From contig NZ_SDKK01000004.1 in NCBI RefSeq assembly GCF_008107625.1, forward strand, positions 1-59,093: a DNA stretch of 59,093 bases, read 5' to 3'. Each line of letters begins with the position of its first letter. The stretch's first letter is position 1. The notes beneath the pieces were generated by a model. That model worked only from the letters and a program-made list of their open reading frames with translations. It did not search any database and was not told the DNA's origin. The DNA is from Zoogloea oleivorans. GTDB lineage: Bacteria > Pseudomonadota > Gammaproteobacteria > Burkholderiales > Rhodocyclaceae. Positions 42,865-53,010 of this stretch are shown here, piece by piece. A program made the position numbers and the translations under genes.

Positions 42865-43440
42865 TCAGGCCGCCGGCGTGCCTCCGGTAACGGTATCCAC
42901 GCCCTCGGTCGCAATACGCGACAAGGACGAGATCTCGTCCACAGAAAGCACCTTGTCCACCTCGAGGAGAATGACAAACTTGCCATTCACCTTGCCCATG
43001 CCCTTGATGAAATCCGCCCGGATGCGGGCACCAAAGGACGGCGGTGGCTCAATTTCCGAAACGGGGATTTCCAGCACCTCCGACACGGCGTCCACAACCA
43101 CGCCGATGTCCTGGCGCTCATCGTTCTCGGTGAGTTCGATGATGACGATGCAGGTACGCCGGGAAATTTCCGAGCGCTTGCCGCCGAAGCGGCTGGCCAG
43201 GTCGATCACCGGCACTACCGCCCCGCGCAGGTTGATGACCCCGCGGATGAAGGGCGGCACCATCGGAATCTCGGTGACGGCACCGTATTCGATGATTTCC
43301 TTGATGTTGAGAATGCCGACGGCAAACATCTCGCCACCGAGGAGGAAGGTCAGATACTGGGCCGGGCTAGACTCCACCACCACCGGGGCCTTGGCCCCGG
43401 CGACAGCGGTGTTGGCCGGCGAAGCGGACAGCGCGGACAT
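42865..43440 (-). CDS. cheW: Chemotaxis coupling protein CheW
   Basis: 191 residues. It links receptors to CheA. After about 25 variable residues comes the SH3-like CheW fold: QYLTFLLGGEMFAVGILNIKEIIEYG, PPFIRGVINLRGAVVPVIDLASRFG (with the conserved NLRG-x-x-x-P-V-I-D), and DIGVVVDAVSEVLEIPVSEIEPPP. Positioned 20 bases after the poly-HAMP receptor. Confidence 0.97.
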   Translation of the reverse strand: MSALSASPANTAVAGAKAPVVVESSPAQYLTFLLGGEMFAVGILNIKEIIEYGAVTEIPMVPPFIRGVINLRGAVVPVIDLASRFGGKRSEISRRTCIVIIELTENDERQDIGVVVDAVSEVLEIPVSEIEPPPSFGARIRADFIKGMGKVNGKFVILLEVDKVLSVDEISSLSRIATEGVDTVTGGTPAA

Positions 43441-43460
43441 GATCAGGCTCCTTTCGCTGC

Positions 43461-45920
43461 TCAGAACTTCTCGAAATCATTCTCGTTGAACGCGAAACCC
43501 GCCACCCGCGCGCCGGCTCGCGGCTTGCTGGCGGGGCTGCGGGTGGCTGCGGCGGGTGCTGCACGCCCCATGCCGCGACCCATGTTGCGCTCGTCGATGG
43601 TGAAGAACTGCATCAGTTGCTGCAGTTGCTCGGCCTGCCCGCCCAGTTCCTCGGCGGTCGCGGCAAGCTCTTCGGAGGCCGACGCGTTCTGCTGGGTGGC
43701 CTGGTTGAGCTGGTTCATGGCGTTGTTGATCTGTGCCACACCGGACGACTGTTCCTGCGAGGCGGAAGCGATTTCCTGCACCAGATCGGACGTCTTGCGG
43801 ATGGACGGGACGATCTCGTCGAGCAGGTGCCCGGCGCGCTCGGCCAGCCCCACCGAATCGCCGGCCAGACCGCCGATTTCCTGCGCCGCCACTTGCGAAC
43901 GCTCGGCCAGCTTGCGCACTTCGGCCGCCACCACCGCGAAGCCCTTGCCATGCTCGCCGGCGCGGGCGGCTTCGATGGCCGCGTTGAGGGCCAGCAGGTT
44001 GGTCTGGTAGGCGATGTCGTCAATGATGCCGATCTTCTGGGCGATCTTCTTCATCGCATCGACGGTGTTCTTCACCGCACCACCGCCTTCGGTGGCTTCC
44101 ACCGCCGTCTTGGAGGCCAGGCTGTCGGTGACCTTGGCGTTCTCGGCGTTCTGGTTGATGGAGGCCGACATTTGCTCGACCGAAGCCGACGACTCTTCGA
44201 CGCTGGCCGCCTGCTCGGAGGACGACTGGGACAGGGACTGGGCGGTGGCCGACACCTGGCCGGAAGCGTTGGTCAGCGCATCGGCAGCGGTGCGCACCTG
44301 GGTGATGGTGTCGGAGAGCTTGCCGACGGTGTTGTTCACCGCTTCCTTGAGGGCCTTGAAATCGCCCTGATAATCCTGCGTGATGTTCTGGGTCAGGTCG
44401 CCCTGCTCGATCGACGTCATGATGCGACGCACTTCGTTGATCGGGCCGACGATGGCATCCAGCGTGCCATTCACGCCATCCACGATCTTGCGGAAATCAC
44501 CTTGATGCTGACTGCCGTCCGCACGGGTTTCGAGGCGGCCGGCAATCGCCGCGGCAGACAGCAGGCTGGCATCGGCCACCAGCTTGCCGACCGCGTCGAT
44601 GCAGGTGTTGAGGTTGTTCTTGATGGCGTTGAAATCGCCGTTGTAGCTGTCGGTGATCTTGGCCGGGATGTCGCCCTTGGAAATACGATCCACGTAGTTG
44701 GCCGCCACGTTCAGCGGGTTGATGACCGAATCGAGGGTCTGATTGACGCCTTCGACGATCTTGCGGAAGTCGCCGTGATGCTGGGCCGCATCTGCCCGCG
44801 TCGCCAGACGCCCTTCAATGGCCGCCTTGGCCAGCACGCCGGCATCGCTCACCAGCTTGTTCACCGCGTCGATGCAGGTGTTCAGGTTGTTCTTGATGGC
44901 ATTGAAATCGCCGTTGTAGCTGTCGGTGATCTTCGGCGGGATGTCGCCCTTGGAAATGCGGTCCACGTAGTTGGCGGCCACGTTCAGCGGGTTGATCACC
45001 GAGTCGAGGGTCTGATTGACGCCGTCGACGATCTGGCGGAAATCGCCCTGGTGCTTGCTGGCGTCGGCGCGGGTGGACAGACGGCCATCGACCGCGGCCT
45101 TGGCGAGCAGCATGGCATCCGAGGACATGGCCTTGACCGCGCTCTGGATCGCTTCGACAGCCTGCACCACCTGCCCCATCTCATCCTTGGCATCGCTCTT
45201 GAGCGTGAAGTCAAAGTCGCCGGCAGCCATTTTCTTGGCGGCATCCACCACCTGATTGACCGGCCGGGTGATGCTGCGGGTCAGCCACAGGGCAAACAGC
45301 GCGGCGAGCACGAAGGCCACCGAAGCCAGGGTAATGACCAGACTGCGCGAGGAACTCGCCAGCTCGACGGCATGCACGCCGGCCTTCTTGGCACCATCGA
45401 TCTGGAAGGCGGCAAATTCCGCCAGGACGGCGTTATATACACCGGCAACTTCGGTGTACTCGCCAAACAGGATCTGGGTCGCCTTCTCCTGGTTGTACTG
45501 GGAAGACGAGGTATCTGCGACCAGGAGCAACTTGTCCGTCACCGCGTTGTACTTGCCACGGGCCTCGGTCGCCTTGGCGAGAATCGCCTTGCCCTTTTCC
45601 GTCTGCACCAGCGGCGCGACCTGCTGGTAGATCTCGCTGTTGCGGCTGCGCGCCTTGGCAATTGCCTCCAGCTGCTGCTTCTCGATGCCCTTGTCGGTGG
45701 TCATGATCATGTTCCGCACGCCCCGGCCGACAAGCTGAACGTTGAATGCGAGCTCGTCGGACAGCACGATCTTGGGAATTCGCCCCTCCGCCAGCTCGTC
45801 AATGCCGGCGTTGAGTTCGTTAATGCGGGTGATCGACAGGATCGAGATCGCCGCCAGCATCAACAGTACAAAGGCGAAGCCGAGCCCGAGGCGCACGCCG
45901 ATCTTCAGGTTATTGAACAT
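43461..45920 (-). CDS. Poly-HAMP methyl-accepting chemotaxis protein
   Basis: 819 residues. Membrane helix 1 at about 11-30, a periplasmic four-helix-bundle-like sensor (about 31-190, [22 protein letters not shown]), membrane helix 2 at about 193-213, a canonical HAMP (about 214-265), then three 91-residue repeats (271-361, 362-452, 453-543) resembling tandem HAMP-like units. The signalling domain follows, with hairpin tip [41 protein letters not shown]. The C-terminus after a Pro/Ala/Gly-rich tether is NENDFEKF, which loosely resembles a CheR-docking pentapeptide with Phe in place of Trp. It lies between cheA and cheW. Confidence 0.95.
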   Translation of the reverse strand: MFNNLKIGVRLGLGFAFVLLMLAAISILSITRINELNAGIDELAEGRIPKIVLSDELAFNVQLVGRGVRNMIMTTDKGIEKQQLEAIAKARSRNSEIYQQVAPLVQTEKGKAILAKATEARGKYNAVTDKLLLVADTSSSQYNQEKATQILFGEYTEVAGVYNAVLAEFAAFQIDGAKKAGVHAVELASSSRSLVITLASVAFVLAALFALWLTRSITRPVNQVVDAAKKMAAGDFDFTLKSDAKDEMGQVVQAVEAIQSAVKAMSSDAMLLAKAAVDGRLSTRADASKHQGDFRQIVDGVNQTLDSVINPLNVAANYVDRISKGDIPPKITDSYNGDFNAIKNNLNTCIDAVNKLVSDAGVLAKAAIEGRLATRADAAQHHGDFRKIVEGVNQTLDSVINPLNVAANYVDRISKGDIPAKITDSYNGDFNAIKNNLNTCIDAVGKLVADASLLSAAAIAGRLETRADGSQHQGDFRKIVDGVNGTLDAIVGPINEVRRIMTSIEQGDLTQNITQDYQGDFKALKEAVNNTVGKLSDTITQVRTAADALTNASGQVSATAQSLSQSSSEQAASVEESSASVEQMSASINQNAENAKVTDSLASKTAVEATEGGGAVKNTVDAMKKIAQKIGIIDDIAYQTNLLALNAAIEAARAGEHGKGFAVVAAEVRKLAERSQVAAQEIGGLAGDSVGLAERAGHLLDEIVPSIRKTSDLVQEIASASQEQSSGVAQINNAMNQLNQATQQNASASEELAATAEELGGQAEQLQQLMQFFTIDERNMGRGMGRAAPAAATRSPASKPRAGARVAGFAFNENDFEKF
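44292..45110 (-). repeat. Three 273-base tandem repeats inside the poly-HAMP receptor
   Basis: Units at 44838-45110, 44565-44837 and 44292-44564 each encode 91 residues. The first two are nearly identical over long stretches ([20 protein letters not shown] and [20 protein letters not shown] occur in both), while the third has diverged. Recent duplication or gene conversion is likely between the first two. Confidence 0.9.
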
Positions 45921-45949
45921 GATTGGTTCTCCGGATGATGCAAAAAATG

Positions 45950-48118
45950 TCAGGCGTTGCGTAACTCGGGACGTGCAATCAGGCGCTGCTCTGCCTGACC
46001 CGAAATCTTGATGAGTGCCGAAATATCGAGAATCAGTGCGACTTCTCCACTGCCCAGGATGGTCGAACCGCCGATGCCCTGGATATGCCGGAAGATGGCG
46101 CCAAGCGGCTTGATCACCGCCTGCAGCTCACCGGCCAGACGGTCCACCACGATGCCGGCACGCTGGCCGGCGTACTGCACCACCACCACGCTTTCGCGGG
46201 CCGGGCGCTCGCCGGGCAGGCCGAAACTCTCGCGCAGACACACGGATGGCAGCACCTGCCCACGCAGGTTGAAGTAGTTGCGGTTGTGTTCGGACGCGGG
46301 CCGCTCGATGCACTCGACCACCGCGTCAAGGGGAATCACATACGAACGGTTGCCGGACACCACCAGGAAACCATCGATGATCGCCAGCGTCAGCGGCAGG
46401 CGCAGGGTCAGGCGGGTACCGTGGCCGGCGCTACTGTCCACCGTGATGGTGCCGCGCAGGGCCTGCAGGTTGCGGCGCACCACGTCCATGCCCACGCCGC
46501 GGCCGGACAGGTTGGTGACCTGATCGGCGGTGGACAGGCCGGGAGCGAAGATCAGGTCGAAGACTTCCCGGTCGGACAAATGCGCTTCGGGCTCCACCAG
46601 GCCGCGCTCGATGGCCTTGGCAAGAATCTTGTCGCGGTTGAGGCCGGCACCATCATCGGCAACTTCAATCACGATATTGCCGGCGTCGTGGCAGGCATTG
46701 AGCGTCAGGGTGCCGCGCGGATCCTTGCCGGCGGCCTCACGCACAGCGGGCGATTCAATACCGTGATCGAGAGAGTTGCGCACCAGGTGCATCAGCGGAT
46801 CGCCAATTTTCTCGACAATCGACTTGTCGAGTTCGGTCTCGCCACCGCCAATCACCAGCTCCACCTCCTTGCCCAGATCCTTGCAGGCATCGCGCACCAG
46901 GCGATGGAAGCGATTGAAGGTTTCGCCGATCTGCACCGTGCGCAGTTGCAGGGACGCATCACGGATTTCCTCTACCAGGCGGGTCAGCAGGGACGAGGAT
47001 TCGATCAGTTCGCCGTCACGCCGGGTGTGGGCCAGCAGGCTGGTGGCGGCACCGGCAATCACCAGTTCGCCGACCAGGTTGATGAGGTGATCGAGCTTGT
47101 CGGCGGGAACGCGGATCAGCTTGGCGTCCTGGGCCTTCTTCTCGCTGACCTGAGCCTGCTTGGCCACAGCAGCGGCAACCAGTTCCGGCTGCACGACCTG
47201 CTGGGCGACCAGAATCTCACCGATCTGCAGCGTCTCGGGTGGCTCGGCACCGGCTGGAACAGCCTGGCTACGCAGGCCCTCGGCCAGTTCGTCGGCCGTC
47301 AGGGCACCGACCCGCACAAGGATTTCGCCGAGGCGCAGGGAGTCTTCGGGCAGGCTCTCGATCAGTTCGATGTAGTCGGCCACCTTGCTGTTAGGCGGCA
47401 GGATGGACAGGCGGCATTCATCGCGGACGAAGGCGAAGATGTCTTCGATGGCCTGCTTGTCGACACTCGACTCCAGGGAGATTTCAAAGCCCAGGTAACA
47501 CAGCTCCGGATCCATCTCGGCGGCCGGCGGCATGACGTCGGCCAGCGTTTCCATGTGCTGGATATTGCCCAGCGTCTCAAGAAAACGCAGGAAGTTCTCC
47601 GGATCCATGCCCTGGCGCAGCACATCGGGCCCGAAGCGTACCGAGATATGCCAGCAGTTGTGGCCGGAGCGGTTCGACGGAATGCGCTCGACGCCGGATT
47701 CAGACGCCTTCGGCGTCGCAAAAACCTGCCCGCCCGGGCCGTATTCACCAAGTTCGGTGAGCAGCCTGGCGCTTTGCCCCTCGATCCATTCGATGGTCAC
47801 CTGCGCCACCCCGGCCTCGTTGGCGACCAGTACCCGCAGGTGGTCGGTGCAGCCGAGCATGAGGGCGGCAAGTTTGGTGGTCACCGCAATCTCGTGATTG
47901 CGCAGCCGGTCCAGCACGTTTTCGACCACATGGGCAAAAGATTCGACCGCCGCACATTCCACCATCCCCGCCGCACCCTTGATGGTGTGAGCAGCGCGAA
48001 AAATGCCGTTGAGGGTGGTTTCGTCGTCCGGCCGGTTTTCCAGCTCGAGGAGCAAGGTTTCGAGCGCGTCCAGTTGCTCGTTGCTTTCCTGCAAGAAGAC
48101 TTGTTTCAGTTCGTCCAT
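45950..48118 (-). CDS. cheA: Chemotaxis histidine kinase CheA with an MshEN-like insert
   Basis: 722 residues. Hpt domain (1-about 120) with phospho-acceptor His44 in [13 protein letters not shown]. Residues about 150-255 form a P2-like segment ([20 protein letters not shown]). Residues 262-285 and 298-321 are two 24-residue motifs of the pattern RLGEILVxxGxL...L...L..Q, resembling the MshEN/T2SSE N-terminal repeats; the second is degenerate. Dimerisation helices begin near 335 ([21 protein letters not shown]). The ATPase domain shows [34 protein letters not shown] and GRGVGMDVV. The CheW-like regulatory domain begins near 600. Between the STAS gene and the poly-HAMP receptor, with gaps of 15 and 29 bases. 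Confidence 0.96.
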   Translation of the reverse strand: MDELKQVFLQESNEQLDALETLLLELENRPDDETTLNGIFRAAHTIKGAAGMVECAAVESFAHVVENVLDRLRNHEIAVTTKLAALMLGCTDHLRVLVANEAGVAQVTIEWIEGQSARLLTELGEYGPGGQVFATPKASESGVERIPSNRSGHNCWHISVRFGPDVLRQGMDPENFLRFLETLGNIQHMETLADVMPPAAEMDPELCYLGFEISLESSVDKQAIEDIFAFVRDECRLSILPPNSKVADYIELIESLPEDSLRLGEILVRVGALTADELAEGLRSQAVPAGAEPPETLQIGEILVAQQVVQPELVAAAVAKQAQVSEKKAQDAKLIRVPADKLDHLINLVGELVIAGAATSLLAHTRRDGELIESSSLLTRLVEEIRDASLQLRTVQIGETFNRFHRLVRDACKDLGKEVELVIGGGETELDKSIVEKIGDPLMHLVRNSLDHGIESPAVREAAGKDPRGTLTLNACHDAGNIVIEVADDGAGLNRDKILAKAIERGLVEPEAHLSDREVFDLIFAPGLSTADQVTNLSGRGVGMDVVRRNLQALRGTITVDSSAGHGTRLTLRLPLTLAIIDGFLVVSGNRSYVIPLDAVVECIERPASEHNRNYFNLRGQVLPSVCLRESFGLPGERPARESVVVVQYAGQRAGIVVDRLAGELQAVIKPLGAIFRHIQGIGGSTILGSGEVALILDISALIKISGQAEQRLIARPELRNA

Positions 48119-48133
48119 GATGGGTCGCCGGAG

Positions 48134-48427
48134 CTATTCCGCGGAGACGACGAGAGGGTCGCCAAACCAGGCTGCAAGGTTGTAGAACTCGATCAGAGAT
48201 TGCACGGCCGGGCTGTGGGCCACGATGGCCAGCGTCTTGCCGGCCGCGCTGGCTTCACGCTTGGCCAGGATCAGCAGCTGACAACCGGCCGAATCCATGC
48301 GCTCGACACCCGCCAGGTCCAGCTCGATGCGTTCGCCCTCGCCAATGGCCGCCAGCAACCGGGGTTTGAGTTCGCTCGCCCGGTAGATCGTGAAATCCTC
48401 GGTAAAGGCGCGACGGGTCACATTCAT
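48134..48427 (-). CDS. STAS-domain protein
   Basis: 97 residues from ATG 48427 (MNVTRRAFTEDFTIYRASEL); the longer frame runs into the receptor gene. STAS folds bind partners such as anti-sigma or switch kinases and can be phosphorylated on a Ser. Here the characteristic ELDLAGVERMDSAGCQLLILAKREA contains the conserved D-S-A-G with a candidate Ser. Its position between the short receptor and cheA is common in betaproteobacterial chemosensory operons, where a STAS protein may modulate CheA or the receptor. Role inferred from position only. Confidence 0.9.
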   Translation of the reverse strand: MNVTRRAFTEDFTIYRASELKPRLLAAIGEGERIELDLAGVERMDSAGCQLLILAKREASAAGKTLAIVAHSPAVQSLIEFYNLAAWFGDPLVVSAE

Positions 48428-48443
48428 GGTGGTCTCCGGAATC

Positions 48444-49724
48444 TCAGAACAGCTCGACCGCCGGACCATTCTGGCTGCCCGGCGAGGCAACGGGAGCGCT
48501 ACGACCGCTGCGGCGCAGATGCTCGTCGCGTTCGCGCTCCATCACGTAACTCTCGAAAAGCCGGTCGATCTGCTCGGTCATGGCCGGGATGTCGCTGGCG
48601 GCCGCCTTGCCGGTCAGACAGTCGGACAGTTTTTGCACATGCTGGTCGAGACGCTGCAGGGCATCGATGACGTGGCCGATCTGCTGGCGCGTCACATCCT
48701 GGAACTGCACGCTGGCCATGGTTTCCATGAACATGTCGGCGAGGCGGGCACTGGATTCGCGGAACACACCGAGAATCCGGTTCTCGTGGTCGAGAAGCTC
48801 GGCGTAGCTCTGGCTGACTTCGTTGAATTGCTCCGCGACGGTGTGCAGGGCACTTTCTTCGGCATTGGAAATCGACTGGTCGAGCTGGGCGCTAAACTTG
48901 GACTCGATGGTCTTGATCACCCGGTCGATGCCCTCGTTGATCTTCACCACAGCCTGATCGGTTTGCCCAGCCAGCTTGCGGACTTCATCCGCCACCACCG
49001 CGAAACCGCGTCCGGCATCGCCGGCCCGGGCGGCTTCGATCGCCGCATTGAGGGCCAGCAGGTTGGTCTGTCCGGAGATCTCCCGCACCAGGTTCACGAA
49101 CTGGGACAGGGACTTGGCCTCGGCCAGGGCCGACATCACGTGTTCCTGCTCCTCGCCGACATTGGCGAGGCGCCGGTGGATGTAGGCCTGCAGATCTTCA
49201 AGGGTGCGCTGGTTGCGGGCTGCACGACTGTTGGCCGCCGCAACGATCTCGCTGGACTCCCGCGAGAAGGACTGGACGACGCCGTCCAGGTCCTGCACCA
49301 CCGAATCCACCCCCTGCAGACGCTGGACCATGCCCAGTGCAGCCGCCTCGGTCTGCTCGGTCACCGCATTGAGCTGGCCGACGAGGATGCTGTTGAGGTG
49401 CGGCACATCGTCGAGGGAACGACTTACTTCGGTGGCCACCGCGGCGCGCGCCTCAGCCGCCTCCCGGGCATGGCGGAGCGCATTTTCGGCGCCGTAGCTG
49501 GCATCCCGGTAACGGGCGATGGACAGCAGCTGATGAACTTCGAAACTCACCAGAACAGCGGCAAAAGCCCCCAGCGCATCCACCAAGGCCTGGCTCAGGC
49601 CGACCTTGTTGAGCAGCAGGTCGTGATAACCCGCATTGGCGAAGTACACGACGACAAATGCCCCTGCCGCCGTCACGCTGGCGAGCAAAGTCTTCCGCCG
49701 CCGGGACTTGTTCCGGATTTCCAT
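48444..49724 (-). CDS. Short methyl-accepting chemotaxis protein without HAMP
   Basis: 426 residues. Two N-terminal hydrophobic segments (about 13-32 and 46-68) with almost no periplasmic loop lead straight into a coiled coil and a signalling hairpin ([44 protein letters not shown]). There is no HAMP or recognisable sensor domain. The C-terminal coiled coil ([21 protein letters not shown]) is of the type found in receptors that bind CheA near the membrane or in the cytoplasm. It ends [10 protein letters not shown], the same last four residues as the first CheD. It sits between cheY and the STAS gene. Confidence 0.92.
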   Translation of the reverse strand: MEIRNKSRRRKTLLASVTAAGAFVVVYFANAGYHDLLLNKVGLSQALVDALGAFAAVLVSFEVHQLLSIARYRDASYGAENALRHAREAAEARAAVATEVSRSLDDVPHLNSILVGQLNAVTEQTEAAALGMVQRLQGVDSVVQDLDGVVQSFSRESSEIVAAANSRAARNQRTLEDLQAYIHRRLANVGEEQEHVMSALAEAKSLSQFVNLVREISGQTNLLALNAAIEAARAGDAGRGFAVVADEVRKLAGQTDQAVVKINEGIDRVIKTIESKFSAQLDQSISNAEESALHTVAEQFNEVSQSYAELLDHENRILGVFRESSARLADMFMETMASVQFQDVTRQQIGHVIDALQRLDQHVQKLSDCLTGKAAASDIPAMTEQIDRLFESYVMERERDEHLRRSGRSAPVASPGSQNGPAVELF

Positions 49725-49739
49725 GATGGGTCGAGCGGC

Positions 49740-50105
49740 TTAGCGCAAAACGAGCTTGATCGTGCTCAGCAGGGTCTCGGCCGTTGCCGGCTTGACGATC
49801 CACCCCGATGCGCCCGCCGCCTTGGCTTCAACACGCTTGCTCTGCTGTGACTCGGTGGTCAGAAACAGAATGGGCATGAAGCGCAGCTCAGGCCTCTGGC
49901 GCACCACCTTGATGAACTCGATCCCGTTCATGCCCGGCATGTTGAGGTCGGTGATGAGCAGATCCGGCTTGGTACCGGCAGCCAGCTTCTTCTGGCCGTC
50001 TTCAGCGCAGTTGGCGGTCACGACCTGAAAACCGGCCTTCGCAAGGATCCCCGAAATGGAGAGCAGCACCGTGGCCGAATCATCGACCAGCATTATTGTT
50101 TTCAC
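49740..50105 (-). CDS. cheY: CheY-like response regulator
   Basis: 121 residues, a single receiver domain. It shows the acidic pair in MLVDDSAT, the phospho-Asp in LLITDLNMPGMNGIEF, the Thr in ILFLTTES and the Lys in GWIVKPATAETL. It is the first gene of the chemotaxis operon and the only stand-alone receiver in it. Whether it drives a flagellar motor or another output cannot be told: no flagellar, pilus or CheZ gene is in the window. Confidence 0.95.
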   Translation of the reverse strand: MKTIMLVDDSATVLLSISGILAKAGFQVVTANCAEDGQKKLAAGTKPDLLITDLNMPGMNGIEFIKVVRQRPELRFMPILFLTTESQQSKRVEAKAAGASGWIVKPATAETLLSTIKLVLR

Positions 50106-50468
50106 TTATTGACTCCCAGCTCCACCGACGCGGGTTCGGAGCGACGATATGGACTCATGAGCATGCCAGGTTGTTGTTTCTGCTGGACTGCATCAGGTGG
50201 CACCTCATGTACTGCTAGGCTCAACGGAAACCTGCCAACAAACTTGAGCTGGATCATCGAAATATTGTTCGATGCAACAATTAAAAGTTTGAATGAGACT
50301 GCGGCATCGGCAAAAATATCCCGGCAAGCCCTCCGAAAATCCGAAACTTGCAGATAAGCCGTTGTAAATCCGCTGTTTTTCCACTACTTCAAAAGGTGCG
50401 ACGCTGTATTTTTGCAGCGCAAGGTCGTATCATTCGGCTCCCCCGATTGACCTTTCCCCGGTTTACCC
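50106..50468. other. Divergent intergenic region between cheY and mnmG
   Basis: 363 bases with no gene I can support; a frame at 50109-50357 lacks a ribosome-binding site and any family resemblance. It should contain the promoters of the chemotaxis operon and of mnmG. A CGCTG/CAGCG hairpin with a T-rich loop lies at 50404-50421. No DnaA-box cluster is seen, so it does not look like oriC despite the mnmG neighbourhood. Confidence 0.5.
50220..50247 (-). promoter_or_regulatory. Possible sigma-28 (FliA)-like promoter of the chemotaxis operon
   Basis: On the minus strand TCAAGTTT (50247-50240) and CCGTTGAG (50227-50220) are spaced 12 bases apart. The flagellar consensus is TAAAGTTT, 11 bases, GCCGATAA, so the -35 fits well and the -10 and spacing poorly. 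It lies about 115 bases before cheY. Confidence 0.3.
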
Positions 50469-52373
50469 ATGCTTCATCCCACCCGATTCGACGTCATCGT
50501 TGTCGGCGGCGGCCATGCCGGCACCGAGGCCGCGCTGGCAGCGGCACGGGCCGGGTGCGCCACCCTGCTGCTGACCCACAACATCGAAACCCTCGGCCAG
50601 ATGAGCTGCAACCCGTCCATCGGCGGCATCGGCAAGGGGCACCTGGTCAAGGAAGTGGACGCCCTCGGCGGCGCCATGGCGGCGGCTACCGACGAAAGCG
50701 GCATCCAGTTCCGCATCCTCAATGCCAGCAAGGGCCCGGCCGTGCGCGCCACCCGCGCCCAGGCCGACCGGGTGCTGTACAAGGCCGCCATCCGCCAGCG
50801 CCTCGAGAACCAGCCCAACCTGTGGCTGTTCCAGCAGGCCGTGGACGATCTCACCGTGGTCGGCGACCGGGTCACCGGCGTGGTCACCCAGATCGGCCTG
50901 CGCTTCGAGGCGCCCGCCGTGGTGCTCACCGCCGGCACCTTCCTCAACGGCCTGATCCACGTGGGGATGCAGAACTACGCCGCCGGCCGCGCCGGCGACC
51001 CACCGGCGATCAGCCTCGGCCAGCGCCTGAAGGAACTGGCCCTGCCGCAAGGCCGCCTCAAAACGGGCACGCCGCCGCGCCTCGACGCCCGCACGATCGA
51101 CTTCTCGGTGATGCAGGAGCAGCCCGGCGACGATCCGGTGCCGGTATTCAGCTTCCTCGGCAACGCGGCCCAGCACCCGCGCCAGCTGCCGTGCTGGATC
51201 ACCAACACCAACAGCCGCACCCACGACATCATCCGCGCCAACCTCGACCGCTCGCCCATGTATTCCGGCGTGATCGAAGGCGTGGGCCCGCGCTACTGCC
51301 CGAGCATCGAAGACAAGATCCACCGCTTCGCCGACAAGGACAGCCACCACGTCTTCCTTGAGCCGGAAGGCCTCGACACCCACGAGATCTACCCCAACGG
51401 AATCTCGACGAGCCTGCCCTTCGACGTGCAGCTGCAAATTGTGCAGTCGATCCGCGGCCTCGAAAACTGTCACATCCTGCGCCCCGGCTACGCCATCGAG
51501 TACGACTACTTCGACCCGCGCAACCTCAAGTCCAGCCTCGAGACGAAATCCATCGGCGGGCTGTTCTTTGCCGGCCAGATCAACGGCACCACCGGTTACG
51601 AAGAAGCCGCCGCGCAAGGCCTGCTGGCCGGCATCAACGCAGCGCTGCAGGTCAAGGGCCAGGACGCCTGGTGCCCGCGCCGCGACGAAGCCTACCTGGG
51701 CGTGCTGGTCGATGACCTGATCACCCGCGGCGTCACCGAGCCCTACCGCATGTTCACCTCCCGCGCCGAGTTCCGCCTGAGCCTGCGCGAGGACAACGCC
51801 GACCTGCGCCTTACCGAAACCGGCCGCAAGCTGGGCCTGGTGGACGACGTGCGCTGGACGGCCTTCTGCACCAAGCGCGAAGCCATCGAACGCGAAGCCG
51901 CTCGCCTGCGTGCCACCTGGGCAACCCCCGCCAAAGTGCCGGCCGAAGCCGCCGAAGCCGTGCTCGGCAAGGCCATCGAACGCGAATACTCCTACTTCGA
52001 GCTGCTGCGCCGCCCCGACGTGCGCTACGCCGCGCTGATGACCCTGCCCGGCGCCCCCGAAGGCCTCGAAACCGACCCGCAGGTGGTCGAACAACTCGAA
52101 ATCGCCGCCAAGTACCAAGGCTACATCGACCGCCAGCTCGACGAAGTGGCCCGCCAGGCCGGCGCCGAAAGCACCCCCCTGCCGCCCGACCTCGACTACA
52201 CCACCGTGCGCGGCCTGTCGAAGGAAGTGCAGGGTCGCCTCAACCTGCACAAGCCGGAAACCATCGGCCAGGCCGGCCGCATCCAGGGCATCACCCCGGC
52301 CGCGATCTCGCTACTGCTGGTGTGGCTCAAGCGCGGCGATCTGGCCCGGATCACGGAGCAAAAACCCGCATGA
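50469..52373 (+). CDS. mnmG: tRNA uridine-5-carboxymethylaminomethyl modification enzyme MnmG
   Basis: 634 residues. With MnmE it installs the cmnm5 group on the wobble uridine of several tRNAs. The FAD-binding Rossmann motif [19 protein letters not shown] starts near residue 9. Other hallmarks are [80 protein letters not shown] and [16 protein letters not shown]. Its last four bases overlap rsmG. mnmG-rsmG-parA-parB is a conserved order. Confidence 0.97.
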   Translation: MLHPTRFDVIVVGGGHAGTEAALAAARAGCATLLLTHNIETLGQMSCNPSIGGIGKGHLVKEVDALGGAMAAATDESGIQFRILNASKGPAVRATRAQADRVLYKAAIRQRLENQPNLWLFQQAVDDLTVVGDRVTGVVTQIGLRFEAPAVVLTAGTFLNGLIHVGMQNYAAGRAGDPPAISLGQRLKELALPQGRLKTGTPPRLDARTIDFSVMQEQPGDDPVPVFSFLGNAAQHPRQLPCWITNTNSRTHDIIRANLDRSPMYSGVIEGVGPRYCPSIEDKIHRFADKDSHHVFLEPEGLDTHEIYPNGISTSLPFDVQLQIVQSIRGLENCHILRPGYAIEYDYFDPRNLKSSLETKSIGGLFFAGQINGTTGYEEAAAQGLLAGINAALQVKGQDAWCPRRDEAYLGVLVDDLITRGVTEPYRMFTSRAEFRLSLREDNADLRLTETGRKLGLVDDVRWTAFCTKREAIEREAARLRATWATPAKVPAEAAEAVLGKAIEREYSYFELLRRPDVRYAALMTLPGAPEGLETDPQVVEQLEIAAKYQGYIDRQLDEVARQAGAESTPLPPDLDYTTVRGLSKEVQGRLNLHKPETIGQAGRIQGITPAAISLLLVWLKRGDLARITEQKPA

Positions 52374-53008
52374 GCGCCACCGACACCCTGAAGCAGGGCA
52401 TTGCCGCCCTCGGTCTTGATCTTCCCGCCGACGCGGCGGAACGCCTGCTCGCCTTCGGCCACCTGCTGATCAAGTGGAACAAGGTCTACAACCTCACCGC
52501 CATCCGCAACGAAGCCCAGGTCGTCACCCATCACCTGCTCGACTCGCTGTCCGTGCTGCCCCATCTGGCCGGCGTGAATCGCCTGGTGGACGTGGGCTCC
52601 GGCGGCGGCCTGCCCGGCGTGGTGCTGGCCATCTGCCGGCCCGAGCTGCAGGTCGACTCCGTCGAAACGGTGCAAAAGAAAGCCACCTTCCAGAACCAGG
52701 CCAGGATCGAGCTCAAGCTCGACAACTTTCGCGCCCATCATGCCCGCATCGAAAACTGGCAGCCGCCCTATGCGCCGGAACTGCCCGTGGACGGCATCAT
52801 TTCCCGCGCTTTTGCCGATCTGGCCGACTTTGTAAACCTCACCGCCCACCTGGCCGGACCGGAAACCCGCCTCCTCGCCATGAAGGGCGTGTACCCTGCC
52901 GATGAAATCGCCCGCATCCCGGCCGGTTTCGTGCTCGAGCGCAGCGTGGAACTCCAGGTTCCCGGCCTCGACGCGGAACGCCACCTCATTACTGTGAAAC
53001 GAACCTGA
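52370..53008 (+). CDS. rsmG: 16S rRNA (guanine-527-N7) methyltransferase
   Basis: 212 residues from ATG 52370 ([21 protein letters not shown]), which overlaps the mnmG stop (ATGA). It methylates G527 in 16S rRNA, affecting streptomycin sensitivity. Visible: [43 protein letters not shown] (SAM site) and [13 protein letters not shown]. parA follows after two bases. Confidence 0.97.
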   Translation: MSATDTLKQGIAALGLDLPADAAERLLAFGHLLIKWNKVYNLTAIRNEAQVVTHHLLDSLSVLPHLAGVNRLVDVGSGGGLPGVVLAICRPELQVDSVETVQKKATFQNQARIELKLDNFRAHHARIENWQPPYAPELPVDGIISRAFADLADFVNLTAHLAGPETRLLAMKGVYPADEIARIPAGFVLERSVELQVPGLDAERHLITVKRT

Positions 53009-53010
53009 AG

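Noticed and set aside
43617-48670. 773- and 861-residue plus-strand frames opposite the receptor and cheA
   Set aside because: Antisense artefacts of GC-rich codon use; the real genes on the minus strand have clear domains.
50109-50357. 82-residue frame between cheY and mnmG
   Set aside because: No ribosome-binding site, no family resemblance, and it fills what must be a divergent promoter region.
50106-50468. oriC upstream of mnmG
   Set aside because: mnmG-rsmG-parAB often lies near the origin, but I see no DnaA-box cluster or AT-rich unwinding element here, and no dnaA or rpmH in the window.
50463-52250. 595-residue minus-strand frame opposite mnmG
   Set aside because: Shadow of MnmG; composition only.
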